From contig NZ_RJWA01000002.1 of the NCBI RefSeq assembly GCF_003762835.1, positions 558,001 through 622,000 of the forward strand: a stretch of 64,000 nucleotides of DNA, written 5' to 3'. Position numbers and translations under genes: made by a program. The notes under the pieces were generated by a model. It did not search any database. It saw only the letters and a program-made list of their open reading frames with translations, and was not told the origin of the DNA. Every line of letters starts with the position of its first letter. Position 1 is the stretch's first letter. Source of the DNA: Micromonospora sp. HM5-17 (GTDB taxonomy: Bacteria; Actinomycetota; Actinomycetes; Mycobacteriales; Micromonosporaceae). Positions 54,389 through 63,181 of the stretch are shown here, piece by piece.

Positions 54389-54410
54389 CAGTGGCCAAGT
54401 CGGAGGCATC

Positions 54411-55784
54411 ATGGACTCCCGCACCGACACCGTCACGGTCCGCGAGATCAGCGACTTCTACGGCCGCCGCTACCGGATCGGCGAGAGCGACCGCGCCCTG
54501 CTGGGTCGCTCCCGGGCGTGGATGACCCGGCTGCCCTGGGCCGCGATGCTGGCGGTCAGCCTCTTCCAGTACGGCTTCGGTGCCGCCCTGCCCACCCTCA
54601 CCGGCGCGAACGGGTGGAGCCTGGGACAGGCGTTCGCCGTACTCGGCCTCTGGGTGGTCTGCCAGGCGGCCAGCTCGCCGCTCGGTGGCTGGCTCTACCA
54701 GCGGCTACGGGTCCGGCTCGCCGCGCCGATGCTGATCGGGGCGGCCTGCTGCCTGACCGCGCTGGTCACCCTGGCGCACAGCTCCGACCTGCGCACCGTC
54801 CTGCTCGGCTACTCGGTGCTGGGCGGCATCGGCACCGGGCTGGTCTACATGACCTGCGTCGCCACCGTCACCGAGTGGTTCCCGGAGCGGATCGCCGGCC
54901 GTGTCGCGATGGTGGGTGCCGCCTTCGGCTACGGCGCCATCCCGTTCGTGGTCTTCGCCGGCTACGCCCTCGACCCCGGCAACCGGACCGTCGTCCTGGA
55001 CGCCACCGCCGTGGTCGTCTTCCTGATCGTGGCGGGCTGTGGCCTGCTGATGCGCAAGCCGCCCCGGAACTGGTGGCCCGCGGAGATCGATCCGCGGCGC
55101 TGGGCCGTGGACCGCCGGCTCAACCGGAGCATTCCGCACAACCGGCCCGCCGTCCGGCCGTACCCGCCGCGCGCGGCGTGGCGCAGCGGGATGCTGCCGA
55201 TGATGTTCGTGGCCGTGGTCCTCACCGCCGCGATGGCGCTGTTCGACATCGCCTACCTGGCCGGCTCCGCCCACACCGGACGCCTGGCCGCGCCGACCCT
55301 GGTGGCGGCGATGGGCGTGCTGGCGGCGGCGAACGGGGTCGGGCGCGCGGTCACCAGCTCGCTCTCCGACCGCATCGGCCGGCGCGGGACACTGGGCCTC
55401 GCCCTGCTGGTCGGCGGGGTGGCCCAGTTCGGGCTGCTCGCCGCCGCGGCGAACGACAACCACCCGGCGGTCGCGGTCGGCTTCGCCGCGCTCGCCGGCG
55501 CCGGCACCGGGGCCGGCTACTCCCTGCTGGTCAGCCTGGTCCGGGACTGGTTCGGCGACGACGCGACCGTGCCGAACTACGGGATCGTCTACACGGGCAA
55601 GGCGGTCGGCGGCGTCCTCGGCATCGTCCTCGCCGGGTTGGTCGTGACCAGCCCCGACTCTGCCGTACCGTTCGTGGTGGCTGGCTGTCTCGGCCTGCTC
55701 GGCGCGGCCCTGACCCGGTGGATGCGCCAGCCCGGGCTCGCCATGATACGGCTGCCGTCGCCACTGGGGGTCGATCGCGTCTAG
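54411..55784 (+). CDS. MFS carrier of the oxalate/formate antiporter family
   Basis: A 457-residue MFS carrier of the OFA family with about twelve helices starting near residue 42. OFA features include the N-terminal cytoplasmic extension, [31 protein letters not shown], and [22 protein letters not shown], as well as [11 protein letters not shown] in the second half. It probably imports oxalate (in exchange for formate in the Oxalobacter homologue), but the substrate could be another small carboxylate. ATG with GGAGG four bases upstream. fdhD follows 76 bp later on the same strand. Confidence 0.85.
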   Translation: MDSRTDTVTVREISDFYGRRYRIGESDRALLGRSRAWMTRLPWAAMLAVSLFQYGFGAALPTLTGANGWSLGQAFAVLGLWVVCQAASSPLGGWLYQRLRVRLAAPMLIGAACCLTALVTLAHSSDLRTVLLGYSVLGGIGTGLVYMTCVATVTEWFPERIAGRVAMVGAAFGYGAIPFVVFAGYALDPGNRTVVLDATAVVVFLIVAGCGLLMRKPPRNWWPAEIDPRRWAVDRRLNRSIPHNRPAVRPYPPRAAWRSGMLPMMFVAVVLTAAMALFDIAYLAGSAHTGRLAAPTLVAAMGVLAAANGVGRAVTSSLSDRIGRRGTLGLALLVGGVAQFGLLAAAANDNHPAVAVGFAALAGAGTGAGYSLLVSLVRDWFGDDATVPNYGIVYTGKAVGGVLGIVLAGLVVTSPDSAVPFVVAGCLGLLGAALTRWMRQPGLAMIRLPSPLGVDRV

Positions 55785-55860
55785 CGTCGGAAGAGGACGG
55801 GCGGTGCCGGAACGCCGGCGCCCCGGAACAGGTCGGGCCGGAGAGGATCGGTGGTGGCGG

Positions 55861-56709
55861 ATGGGACGGGTGACGAGTCGGCGTCGGCTGGTCCGGATCG
55901 TCGACGGTGTGGTCAGCGAGCCGGTCGACACGCTGGCGGCCGAGGAACCGATGGAGATCCGGGTCAACGGCCGGTCTCTGGTGATCACGATGCGAACCCC
56001 GGGCGACGACTTCGACCTGGCGGCGGGGTTCCTGGTCAGTGAGGGAGTGGTCCGGGCCGCCGCGGACCTCGCCACCATCCGCTACTGCGCGGGCGCCACG
56101 GCGGACGGGGGCAACACCTACAACGTCGTCGACGTCGTGCTGGCCCGGGGCGTGGCGCCGCCGGACCCGTCGCTGGAACGAAACTTCTACACCACCTCGT
56201 CCTGTGGACTCTGCGGCAAGGCGAGCCTGGAGGCGGTGCGGACCGTCGCGCGGTGGTCGGTGCGGGAGGACCCGGTGCGGATCGACCCGGCCGTGCTCAG
56301 CACCCTGCCCGAGACGCTGCGCAACGCGCAGCGGGTCTTCGACCGTACCGGCGGGCTGCACGCCGCCGGGCTCTTCTCCGCCGACGGTCGGCTGCACTGC
56401 CTGCGCGAGGACGTTGGCCGGCACAACGCGGTGGACAAGGTGGTCGGTTGGGCGGTGCGCAACGGCCGGCTGCCGCTGCGCGGCAGCGTGCTGATGGTCA
56501 GCGGCCGGGCCTCGTTCGAGCTGGTCCAGAAGGCGGTGATGGCCGGGATCCCGGCCCTGGCCGCGGTCTCCGCGCCCTCCTCGCTCGCCGCCGAGCTGGC
56601 CGACGACGCCGGTCTCACCCTGGTCGGGTTCCTGCGCGGCTCGTCGATGAACATCTACGCCGGGGCGCACCGGATCGCGCGGCGGGAGGCTCCCCGGGCC
56701 GCCGTCTGA
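55861..56709 (+). CDS. fdhD: formate dehydrogenase accessory sulfurtransferase
   Basis: A 282-residue FdhD. The sulfur-carrying Cys motif is C115-G-L-C118 ([12 protein letters not shown]); other conserved parts are [29 protein letters not shown], and [15 protein letters not shown] near 190. It transfers sulfur to the molybdenum cofactor of formate dehydrogenase. The start is the ATG at 55861 (MGRVTSRRR), as in other actinobacterial FdhD proteins, although the frame extends to a GTG at 55804. It ends at a strong hairpin. Confidence 0.95.
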   Translation: MGRVTSRRRLVRIVDGVVSEPVDTLAAEEPMEIRVNGRSLVITMRTPGDDFDLAAGFLVSEGVVRAAADLATIRYCAGATADGGNTYNVVDVVLARGVAPPDPSLERNFYTTSSCGLCGKASLEAVRTVARWSVREDPVRIDPAVLSTLPETLRNAQRVFDRTGGLHAAGLFSADGRLHCLREDVGRHNAVDKVVGWAVRNGRLPLRGSVLMVSGRASFELVQKAVMAGIPALAAVSAPSSLAAELADDAGLTLVGFLRGSSMNIYAGAHRIARREAPRAAV

Positions 56710-56730
56710 CCGTCGGCCCGTCGATCATGA

Positions 56731-56764
56731 CGTGGTCCCCCGGCTTCCGCGCCGGGGGACCACG
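56731..56764. terminator. strong bidirectional hairpin
   Basis: Perfect 14-bp arms, CGTGGTCCCCCGGC and its complement, with a 6-base loop, 21 bp after fdhD and before the convergent sucD. Confidence 0.85.
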
Positions 56765-56901
56765 CCGTGTCCACGGGAGCCGCCGGGCCCGCGGGTGGTC
56801 GGGGTCCGGGCGGAGGCGTGGGCCCCCGCCCGGACCGGCGCCGACCTCGGGTAGCCGGGTCCGGCCGCCGGATCGACTCCGGCGGACGTCGACCCGACCG
56901 G

Positions 56902-57777
56902 TCAGCGCGCGAGCAACGTCTCGCGCATCAACGCGGCGGTCTCGGAGGGCGTCCGCCCGACCCTGACCCCCACCGCCTCCAGGGCCTCCTGCTTGGCCAG
57001 CGCCGTGCCGGAGGAGCCGGAGATGATCGCCCCCGCGTGCCCCATGGTCTTGCCCGGGGGCGCGGTGAAGCCGGCGATGTAGCCGACCACCGGCTTGCGG
57101 ATGTGCTCCCGGATGTACGCCGCGGCCCGCTCCTCGGCGTCTCCACCGATCTCGCCGATCATGACGATGGCGTCGGTCTCCGGGTCGTCCTCGAACGCCT
57201 GGAGACAGTCGATGTGGGTGGTGCCGACGATCGGGTCGCCGCCGATCCCGACGCAGGTGGAGAAGCCGAAGTCACGCAGCTCGTACATGAGCTGGTACGT
57301 CAGCGTCCCGCTCTTGCTGACCAGCCCGATCCGGCCGCGCTTGGTGATGTCGGCCGGGATGATCCCGGCGTTGGACTGCCCCGGACTGATCAGGCCGGGA
57401 CAGTTGGGGCCGATGATCCGGGTCCGGTTGCCGGTCGCCCGGGCGTACGCCCAGAACGTCGCGGTGTCGTGCACCGGAATCCCCTCGGTCAGCACCACGA
57501 CCAGGCCCAGCCCGGCGTCGATCGCCTCGATCACCGCCGCCTTCGCGAACCGGGGCGGCACGAAGACCACCGACACGTCCGCGCCGGTGGCCCGGACCGC
57601 CTCGGCGCAGCTGTCGAAGACCGGGATCGCGTCGACGTGCTGGCCGCCCTTGCCGGGGGTGACCCCGGCGACGATGTTCGTGCCGGCGGCGACCATCCGT
57701 CGGGTGTGCTTCGTTCCCTCGGTGCCGGTGATGCCCTGCACCAGCACCCTGCTCTTCTCGGTGAGGAAGATTGCCAT
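56902..57777 (-). CDS. sucD: succinate-CoA ligase (ADP-forming) alpha subunit
   Basis: A 291-residue SucD with the CoA-binding N-terminus ([17 protein letters not shown]), [11 protein letters not shown] and the phosphohistidine loop [11 protein letters not shown] (H247). It converts succinyl-CoA to succinate with ATP or GTP formation, or the reverse. ATG at 57777 with GGGGG about ten bases upstream; a GTG at 57786 is the alternative. It follows sucC with a small gap. This pair stands inside the oxalate/formate cluster, so it may be a second, dedicated copy that also acts on other dicarboxylates; I cannot tell from the sequence. Confidence 0.94.
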   Translation of the reverse strand: MAIFLTEKSRVLVQGITGTEGTKHTRRMVAAGTNIVAGVTPGKGGQHVDAIPVFDSCAEAVRATGADVSVVFVPPRFAKAAVIEAIDAGLGLVVVLTEGIPVHDTATFWAYARATGNRTRIIGPNCPGLISPGQSNAGIIPADITKRGRIGLVSKSGTLTYQLMYELRDFGFSTCVGIGGDPIVGTTHIDCLQAFEDDPETDAIVMIGEIGGDAEERAAAYIREHIRKPVVGYIAGFTAPPGKTMGHAGAIISGSSGTALAKQEALEAVGVRVGRTPSETAALMRETLLAR

Positions 57778-57782
57778 GCCTG

Positions 57783-58961
57783 TCACGCCCCCTTGCCGGC
57801 GAGCTCGGCGGCGAGCCGCGCCGCGCCGTCCATCGTGTCCACGACCCGTACGCCGTCCAGCGCGGCGTCGGCGAGAATCCGTCGCCCCTGTGCGGCGTTG
57901 TTGCCGTCCAGCCGGACGACCAGTGGCTTGGTGATCGTCTCGCCCCGGACGGTGAGCAGCCCGACCGCGCGCACGATGCCGTCCGCGACGGCGTCGCAGG
58001 CGGTGATCCCGCCGAAGACGTTGACGAAGACGCTGCGGACGTCCGGGTCGCCGAGGATGATCTCCAACCCGTCCGCCATCACCTCGGCGGAGGCCCCGCC
58101 GCCGATGTCGAGGAAGTTGGCCGGGCGGACCCCGCCGAACTCCTCGCCCGCGTAGGCGACCACGTCGAGGGTGCTCATCACCAGTCCGGCGCCGTTGCCG
58201 ATCACCCCGACCTGGCCGTCGAGCTTGACGTAGTTGAGGTGCTTCTCCGCGGCGCGCGTCTCCAGCGGGTCGGCGGCGCCGACGTCGACGAACGCCGCGT
58301 GCTCGGGGTGCCGGAACCGGGCGTTGTCGTCCAGGGTCACCTTGCCGTCCAGTGCGCGTACGGATCCGTCGGCGAGTCGGGCCAGCGGGTTGATCTCGAC
58401 CAGGGTGGCGTCCTCGTTCCGGAACACGTCCCAGAGCCGGACCAGGATGCCGGCCACGTCGGCGCGTACCTCGTCGGGTAGTCCGGCGTCGGCGACCAGC
58501 CGGCCCGCGGTGGCGGCGTCGAGGCCCTGGGCCGGGTCCACGTGCAGCCGGGCCAGGGCCTCGGGGTTGTCGGCCGCGACCTGCTCGATGTCGACCCCGC
58601 CCTGCCGGGAGGCCATGGCGAGGAAGGCGCGCTCGGCGCGGTCGAGCAGCAGCGCGACGTAGTACTCGTCCACGATCTCGCTGGCCTCGGTGACCAGCAC
58701 CTTGTGGACGGTGTGGCCCTTGATGTCCATGCCGAGAATGGCGCGGGCCACCTCCCGGGCCTGTGCCGGTCCGTCGGCCAGCCGGACGCCGCCGGCCTTG
58801 CCCCGACCGCCGGTCTTGACCTGGGCCTTCACCACCACCCGCCCGCCGATCTCGGCGGCGGCGGCCTCGGCCTCCTCCGGGGTGCTGGCGACGCGGTTGC
58901 GGCTCACCGGCACGCCGTGTCTGGCGAACAGTTCCTGTGCCTGGTGCTCGAAGAGATCCAC
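57783..58961 (-). CDS. sucC: succinate-CoA ligase (ADP-forming) beta subunit
   Basis: A 392-residue SucC: ATP-grasp domain ([44 protein letters not shown]) and a C-terminal CoA-ligase domain with [13 protein letters not shown] and [12 protein letters not shown]. It provides the nucleotide site and shares the succinate/CoA chemistry with SucD. GTG with GGGAGG 4 bases upstream. The divergent region 58962-59472 separates it from the formyl-CoA transferase gene. Confidence 0.95.
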   Translation of the reverse strand: MDLFEHQAQELFARHGVPVSRNRVASTPEEAEAAAAEIGGRVVVKAQVKTGGRGKAGGVRLADGPAQAREVARAILGMDIKGHTVHKVLVTEASEIVDEYYVALLLDRAERAFLAMASRQGGVDIEQVAADNPEALARLHVDPAQGLDAATAGRLVADAGLPDEVRADVAGILVRLWDVFRNEDATLVEINPLARLADGSVRALDGKVTLDDNARFRHPEHAAFVDVGAADPLETRAAEKHLNYVKLDGQVGVIGNGAGLVMSTLDVVAYAGEEFGGVRPANFLDIGGGASAEVMADGLEIILGDPDVRSVFVNVFGGITACDAVADGIVRAVGLLTVRGETITKPLVVRLDGNNAAQGRRILADAALDGVRVVDTMDGAARLAAELAGKGA

Positions 58962-59472
58962 CGGGCCTCCCTTCTCGTCGAGCTGGAGTGGGGCTGCGCC
59001 CGGTCGGGGAACGCCGACCGGGACGGGATGTCGGACTCGGAGGTGGACGGAACCGCGCGGCGGATCCGCGACGGGAAACGGAGCGGGCGGGCTGCCCGGG
59101 ATTCCGGGGGAGCGGTGGGAACGGCTCGGACTCCCGGGAACGGTCGGGTCGGCCCGAGGAGCTGTCGGGTCGGGAAGGGGTCCGGTCCGCCGCAGGGCGC
59201 CCGGAGCGCGGCCCGGACCGGGCTGTCCGCGCCGTCCACGTCGTACCGGCGGGGTCCGGTCTGCCGGCCCACCGGGACTGACGCGGAAAACGTGGTGCTA
59301 CCCCCTAGACACCCCGCTGTTACATGAGCCACGATATTGCCTACCCCATACGGTATGCAATCCTCGGGTGGTGGTGAGGGACCGGGACGCCAGCCCCACC
59401 GCAACGGTCACGAACCGGGTCCTCGCCTCACCATCGGCAACGCATGGCGCGGCGCGCACAGGAGGTTGGCTC
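58962..59472. promoter_or_regulatory. divergent regulatory region between sucC and frc
   Basis: A 511-bp gene-free stretch. Open frames through it are GC-bias extensions of the frc frame. It holds a CATACnGTATG-type operator at 59347-59357, flanked by ATTGC (59336-59340) and GCAAT (59357-59361) in inverted order. The sucC-proximal 300 bases are GC-rich and show no motif I can name. Both divergent promoters are expected here. Confidence 0.6.
59347..59357. promoter_or_regulatory. CATACnGTATG-type operator before frc
   Basis: CATACGGTATG is the most symmetric of the four sites (a perfect 5-bp inverted repeat around one base). It lies about 116 bp before the formyl-CoA transferase start and is surrounded by ATTGC/GCAAT flanks. 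Confidence 0.7.
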
Positions 59473-60702
59473 ATGGGCAAGGCTCTGGAGGGCGTACGGG
59501 TCCTCGACATGACACACGTGCAGTCCGGTCCCTCGTCCACCCAGTTGCTGGCGTGGCTCGGCGCGGACGTCATCAAGCTGGAGGCGCCCGGACAGGGTGA
59601 CATCACCCGCAGCCAGCTTCGGGACATTCCCGACGTCGACAGCCTCTACTTCACCATGCTCAATGCCAACAAGCGGAGCATCACCCTGAACATGAAGCAC
59701 GAGCGGGGCAAGGAGATCTTCACCCGGCTCGTGTCCGAGGTGGACATCCTGGTGGAGAACTTCGGCCCCGGCGTAATCGAGCGGTTCGGATTCCCCTGGG
59801 AGCGGCTGCACGAGATCAACCCCCGGCTGATCTACGCCTCCATCAAGGGTTTCGGCCCCGGGCGATACGCCAACTTCAAGGCGTACGAGGTGATCGCCCA
59901 GGCCATGGGGGGCTCGATGAGCACCACCGGCTTCGAGGACGGCCCGCCGACCGCCACGGGCGCCCAGATCGGCGACTCCGGCACCGGCATCCACCTGGTG
60001 GCCGGCATCCTCGCCGCCCTCTACCAGCGCACCAAGACCGGACGCGGCCAGCGGGTCCAGGTGGCGATGCAGGACGCGGTGCTCAACCTGTGCCGGGTCA
60101 AGCTTCGTGACCAGCAGCGGCTGGCCCACGGCCCGCTCGGGGAGTACCCGAACGAGAGCTTCGGCGACACCGTGCCGCGCTCCGGCAACGCCTCCGGCGG
60201 CGGCCAGCCCGGCTGGGCGCTGCGGTGTGCGCCCGGCGGCCCCAACGACTACATCTACGTCATCATCCAGCCCGTCGGATGGAAGCCGATCTGTGAGCTG
60301 ATCGGCCGCCCCGAGCTGGCCGACGACCCCGCGTGGAACACCCCGCAGGCGCGGCTGAACAAGCTCGACAAGGCGTTCGCGCTGATCGAGGAGTGGACCG
60401 AGAAGCACACCAAGTGGGAGGTCATGGAGAAGCTCAACGCCCACAACATCCCGTGTGGGCCCGTCCTCTCCACCAAGGAGCTGATCGAGGACGAGACCCT
60501 CGCCGAGCTCGGGACGGTCGTCGAGGTCGACCACCCCACCCGCGGCCGGTACAAGACGGTGGGCAACCCGATCAAGCTCTCCGACTCGTACGTCGAGGTC
60601 GAGCGCGCGCCGCTGCTCGGCGAACACACCGCGCAGGTTCTCGCCGAGCTGGGCTACGACGAGCGGCAGGTCGACGAGCTGCGCGTCGCCGGCGCGATCT
60701 GA
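59473..60702 (+). CDS. frc: formyl-CoA:oxalate CoA-transferase
   Basis: A 409-residue class III CoA-transferase that closely follows the Oxalobacter formyl-CoA transferase (THVQSGP, NVDSLYF-like [38 protein letters not shown]). Asp168 (QIGDSGTG) takes the place of the catalytic Asp169 of the Oxalobacter enzyme. The glycine-rich loop is SGGGQPGW instead of GGGGQPGW. It transfers CoA from formyl-CoA (or another donor) to oxalate. The enzyme is about 19 residues shorter because a loop before the glycine-rich loop is missing. ATG with AGGAGG seven bases upstream. Confidence 0.9.
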   Translation: MGKALEGVRVLDMTHVQSGPSSTQLLAWLGADVIKLEAPGQGDITRSQLRDIPDVDSLYFTMLNANKRSITLNMKHERGKEIFTRLVSEVDILVENFGPGVIERFGFPWERLHEINPRLIYASIKGFGPGRYANFKAYEVIAQAMGGSMSTTGFEDGPPTATGAQIGDSGTGIHLVAGILAALYQRTKTGRGQRVQVAMQDAVLNLCRVKLRDQQRLAHGPLGEYPNESFGDTVPRSGNASGGGQPGWALRCAPGGPNDYIYVIIQPVGWKPICELIGRPELADDPAWNTPQARLNKLDKAFALIEEWTEKHTKWEVMEKLNAHNIPCGPVLSTKELIEDETLAELGTVVEVDHPTRGRYKTVGNPIKLSDSYVEVERAPLLGEHTAQVLAELGYDERQVDELRVAGAI

Positions 60703-60795
60703 CGGACCCGGAACGGCTCGGCCACCCCAGGCCGCGAGATGTCCTTTCCCGCCGGAGCCGGCGGATCGAGGCGTTGCTAAGGAGACGACACAGAC

Positions 60796-62946
60796 ATGCC
60801 AGTGAACGACAGCAGCTACGACCGCGAGGCCGTACGGCGGGTGCTGGACCAGGCCAGAGCCGAGGGGCGGAGTGCGCTGACCGCGCCCGAGGGCCGGCTG
60901 GTGGTGGAGGCGTACGGTATCGGGACCCCCGGCGAGGGACTGGCGACCAGTGCCGACGAGGCGGTCGCGCTGGCCGAGCGGATCGGCCTGCCGGTCGTCC
61001 TCAAGATCGTGTCACCGGACATCCTGCACAAGACCGAGGCCGGCGGCGTGCTCGTCGGGCTGCGCACCGCCGAGGAGGTGGCGGCCGGCTACGACACCAT
61101 CATCGCGAACGCGCGGGCGTACAAGGCGGACGCCACCATCGTCGGTGTCCAGGTGCAGCAGCAGCTCGACTCCGGGCACGAGGTGATCGTCGGCACGGTC
61201 ACCGACCAGACCTTCGGCAAGGTGGTTGCCTTCGGCCTCGGCGGCGTCCTGGTCGAGGTGCTCAAGGACGTCACGTTCCGGCTCGCCCCGACCGACCGCG
61301 AGACGGCGCTGTCGATGGTCGACGGCATCGCCTCGGCCGAGATCCTGCGCGGGGTACGCGGCGGCGAGCCGGCCAACCGGGAGATCCTGGCCGACCTGAT
61401 CGTCCGCCTCTCCCACCTGGTCACCGACTTCCCGGAGCTGGCCGAGGTCGACCTCAACCCGGTGCTGGCCACCTCGACCGGTGCCACCGCGGTCGACGTC
61501 CGGATCCTGATCGACCCCACCGCCGCGAAGCAGCCGGAGCGGTTCACCGAGGACGAGATCCTGGCCGCCATGAACCGGATCATGCGGCCCGCCTCGGTCG
61601 CGGTGATCGGCGCCTCCGCCGAGGACGGCAAGATCGGCAACTCGGTGATGAAGAACCTCATCAACGGCGGCTACCAGGGTGAGATATACCCGATCAACCC
61701 GAAGGCCACCGAGATCCTGGACCGCAAGGCGTTCAAGAGCATCACCGACGTTCCGGGCCCGGTCGACGTGGCGATCTTCGCGATTCCGGCCCGGCTCGTC
61801 CCCGCCGCGCTGGAGGAGGTCGGGGCCAAGGGCGTCGCCGGGGCGATCCTGATCCCGTCCGGGTTCGGCGAGACCGGCAACCACGAGCTCCAGGCCGAGG
61901 TGGTGGCGATCGCCCGCAAGCACGGCGTTCGCATCCTCGGGCCGAACATCTACGGCTACTACTACACGCCGGAGAACCTGTCGGCGACCTTCTGCACCCC
62001 GTACGACGTCAAGGGCGGGGTGGCGCTCTCGTCGCAGAGCGGCGGCATCGGGATGGCGATCCTCGGCTTCAGCCGCTCCGCCCGGATGGGGGTCTCCTCG
62101 ATCGTCGGGGTCGGCAACAAGGCCGACATCGACGAGGACGACCTGCTCACCTTCTTCGAGAGCGACCCGCACACCGAGCTGATCGCCATGCACCTGGAGG
62201 ACCTGAAGGACGGTCGCGCGTTCGCCGAGACGGCCCGACGGGTCTCCAGGAAGAAGCCGGTCATCGTGCTGAAGGCCGGCCGCACCTCGCTCGGCGCCCG
62301 GGCGGCCAGCTCACACACGGGCGCGCTCGCCGGCGACGACAAGGTCTACGACGACATCCTCCGCTCCGCCGGGGTGATCCGGGCCCCCGGCCTCAACGAC
62401 CTGCTGGAGTACGCCCGGGGCATCCCGCTGCTACCGACCCCGAAGGGCGAGAACGTCGTCATCATCACCGGCGCCGGTGGCTCCGGGGTGCTGCTCTCCG
62501 ACGCCTGCGTCGACAACGGGCTCACCCTGATGGAGATCCCGCCGGATCTCGACGAGGCGTTCCGTCGGTTCATTCCGCCGTTCGGCGCGGCCGGCAACCC
62601 GGTGGACATCACGGGCGGCGAGCCGCCGTCGACGTACCGCAACACCATCGCGCTCGGCCTGGCCGACCCGCGCATCCACGCCCTGATCCTCGGCTACTGG
62701 CACACCATCGTCACGCCGCCGATGGTCTTCGCCGAGCTGGTGGTCGAGGTGGTCGAGGAGTTCCGCGACAAGGGGATCCACAAGCCCGTCGTCGCCTCGC
62801 TCGCCGGCGACGTCGAGGTGGAGCAGGCCAGCGAGCACCTGTACCGGCACGGGATCGTCGCCTACCCGTACACCACGGAGAAGCCGGTCGCGGTGCTCGG
62901 CGCCAAGTACCGGTGGGCGCGCTCCGCCGGGCTGCTCGGCAGCTAG
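60796..62946 (+). CDS. ADP-forming acyl-CoA synthetase, fused and permuted
   Basis: A 716-residue ADP-forming acetate-CoA-ligase-family protein. The ATP-grasp part is N-terminal (about 25-245; VVLKIVSPDILHKTEAGG), followed by the CoA-binding Rossmann domain (VAVIGASAEDGKIGN, near 275) and the ligase domains with the phospho-His loop ASSHTGALAG near 505. In the common single-chain form the CoA-binding domain comes first, so the order is permuted. It makes an acyl-CoA from an acid with ATP; the acid may be oxalate, formate or another carboxylate, which is inference from the frc neighbour 93 bp upstream. ATG with AAGGAG about eleven bases upstream. Followed by a hairpin. Confidence 0.88.
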   Translation: MPVNDSSYDREAVRRVLDQARAEGRSALTAPEGRLVVEAYGIGTPGEGLATSADEAVALAERIGLPVVLKIVSPDILHKTEAGGVLVGLRTAEEVAAGYDTIIANARAYKADATIVGVQVQQQLDSGHEVIVGTVTDQTFGKVVAFGLGGVLVEVLKDVTFRLAPTDRETALSMVDGIASAEILRGVRGGEPANREILADLIVRLSHLVTDFPELAEVDLNPVLATSTGATAVDVRILIDPTAAKQPERFTEDEILAAMNRIMRPASVAVIGASAEDGKIGNSVMKNLINGGYQGEIYPINPKATEILDRKAFKSITDVPGPVDVAIFAIPARLVPAALEEVGAKGVAGAILIPSGFGETGNHELQAEVVAIARKHGVRILGPNIYGYYYTPENLSATFCTPYDVKGGVALSSQSGGIGMAILGFSRSARMGVSSIVGVGNKADIDEDDLLTFFESDPHTELIAMHLEDLKDGRAFAETARRVSRKKPVIVLKAGRTSLGARAASSHTGALAGDDKVYDDILRSAGVIRAPGLNDLLEYARGIPLLPTPKGENVVIITGAGGSGVLLSDACVDNGLTLMEIPPDLDEAFRRFIPPFGAAGNPVDITGGEPPSTYRNTIALGLADPRIHALILGYWHTIVTPPMVFAELVVEVVEEFRDKGIHKPVVASLAGDVEVEQASEHLYRHGIVAYPYTTEKPVAVLGAKYRWARSAGLLGS

Positions 62947-62968
62947 CCGGGCACGTCGTCGTACCAGG

Positions 62969-63021
62969 GAGCCTCCCCGGACCGCGGTGCCCGCCCCGGC
63001 GGGGACCGCCCGGGGAGGCTC
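62969..63021 (+). terminator. long hairpin between the synthetase and the transporter gene
   Basis: Perfect 12-bp outer arms GAGCCTCCCCGG and CCGGGGAGGCTC, with a nearly complementary inner stem (CGGTGCCCGCC / GGCGGGGACCG, one mismatch). It lies 160 bp before the next gene and could be a terminator or partial attenuator. Confidence 0.7.
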
Positions 63022-63181
63022 GACACCCCAGGTCCTCTGCAGCACCACCACTTCACACACCAGGCAGTTGGAGGGGCCACCAGCCACGACCCGCTCCGCG
63101 GCCAGGGATCGAAGGACATGTACGTCGGATCCGGCGCCGTCCACCGGGTCCGAGTCGTCGGAAGTCCCTAGGAGGTCCAGC

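Noticed and set aside
58962-59280. Possible small gene or RNA between sucC and frc
   Set aside because: Open frames lack ribosome sites and family resemblance; the repeats are only GC-rich low complexity. I kept it as a regulatory region.
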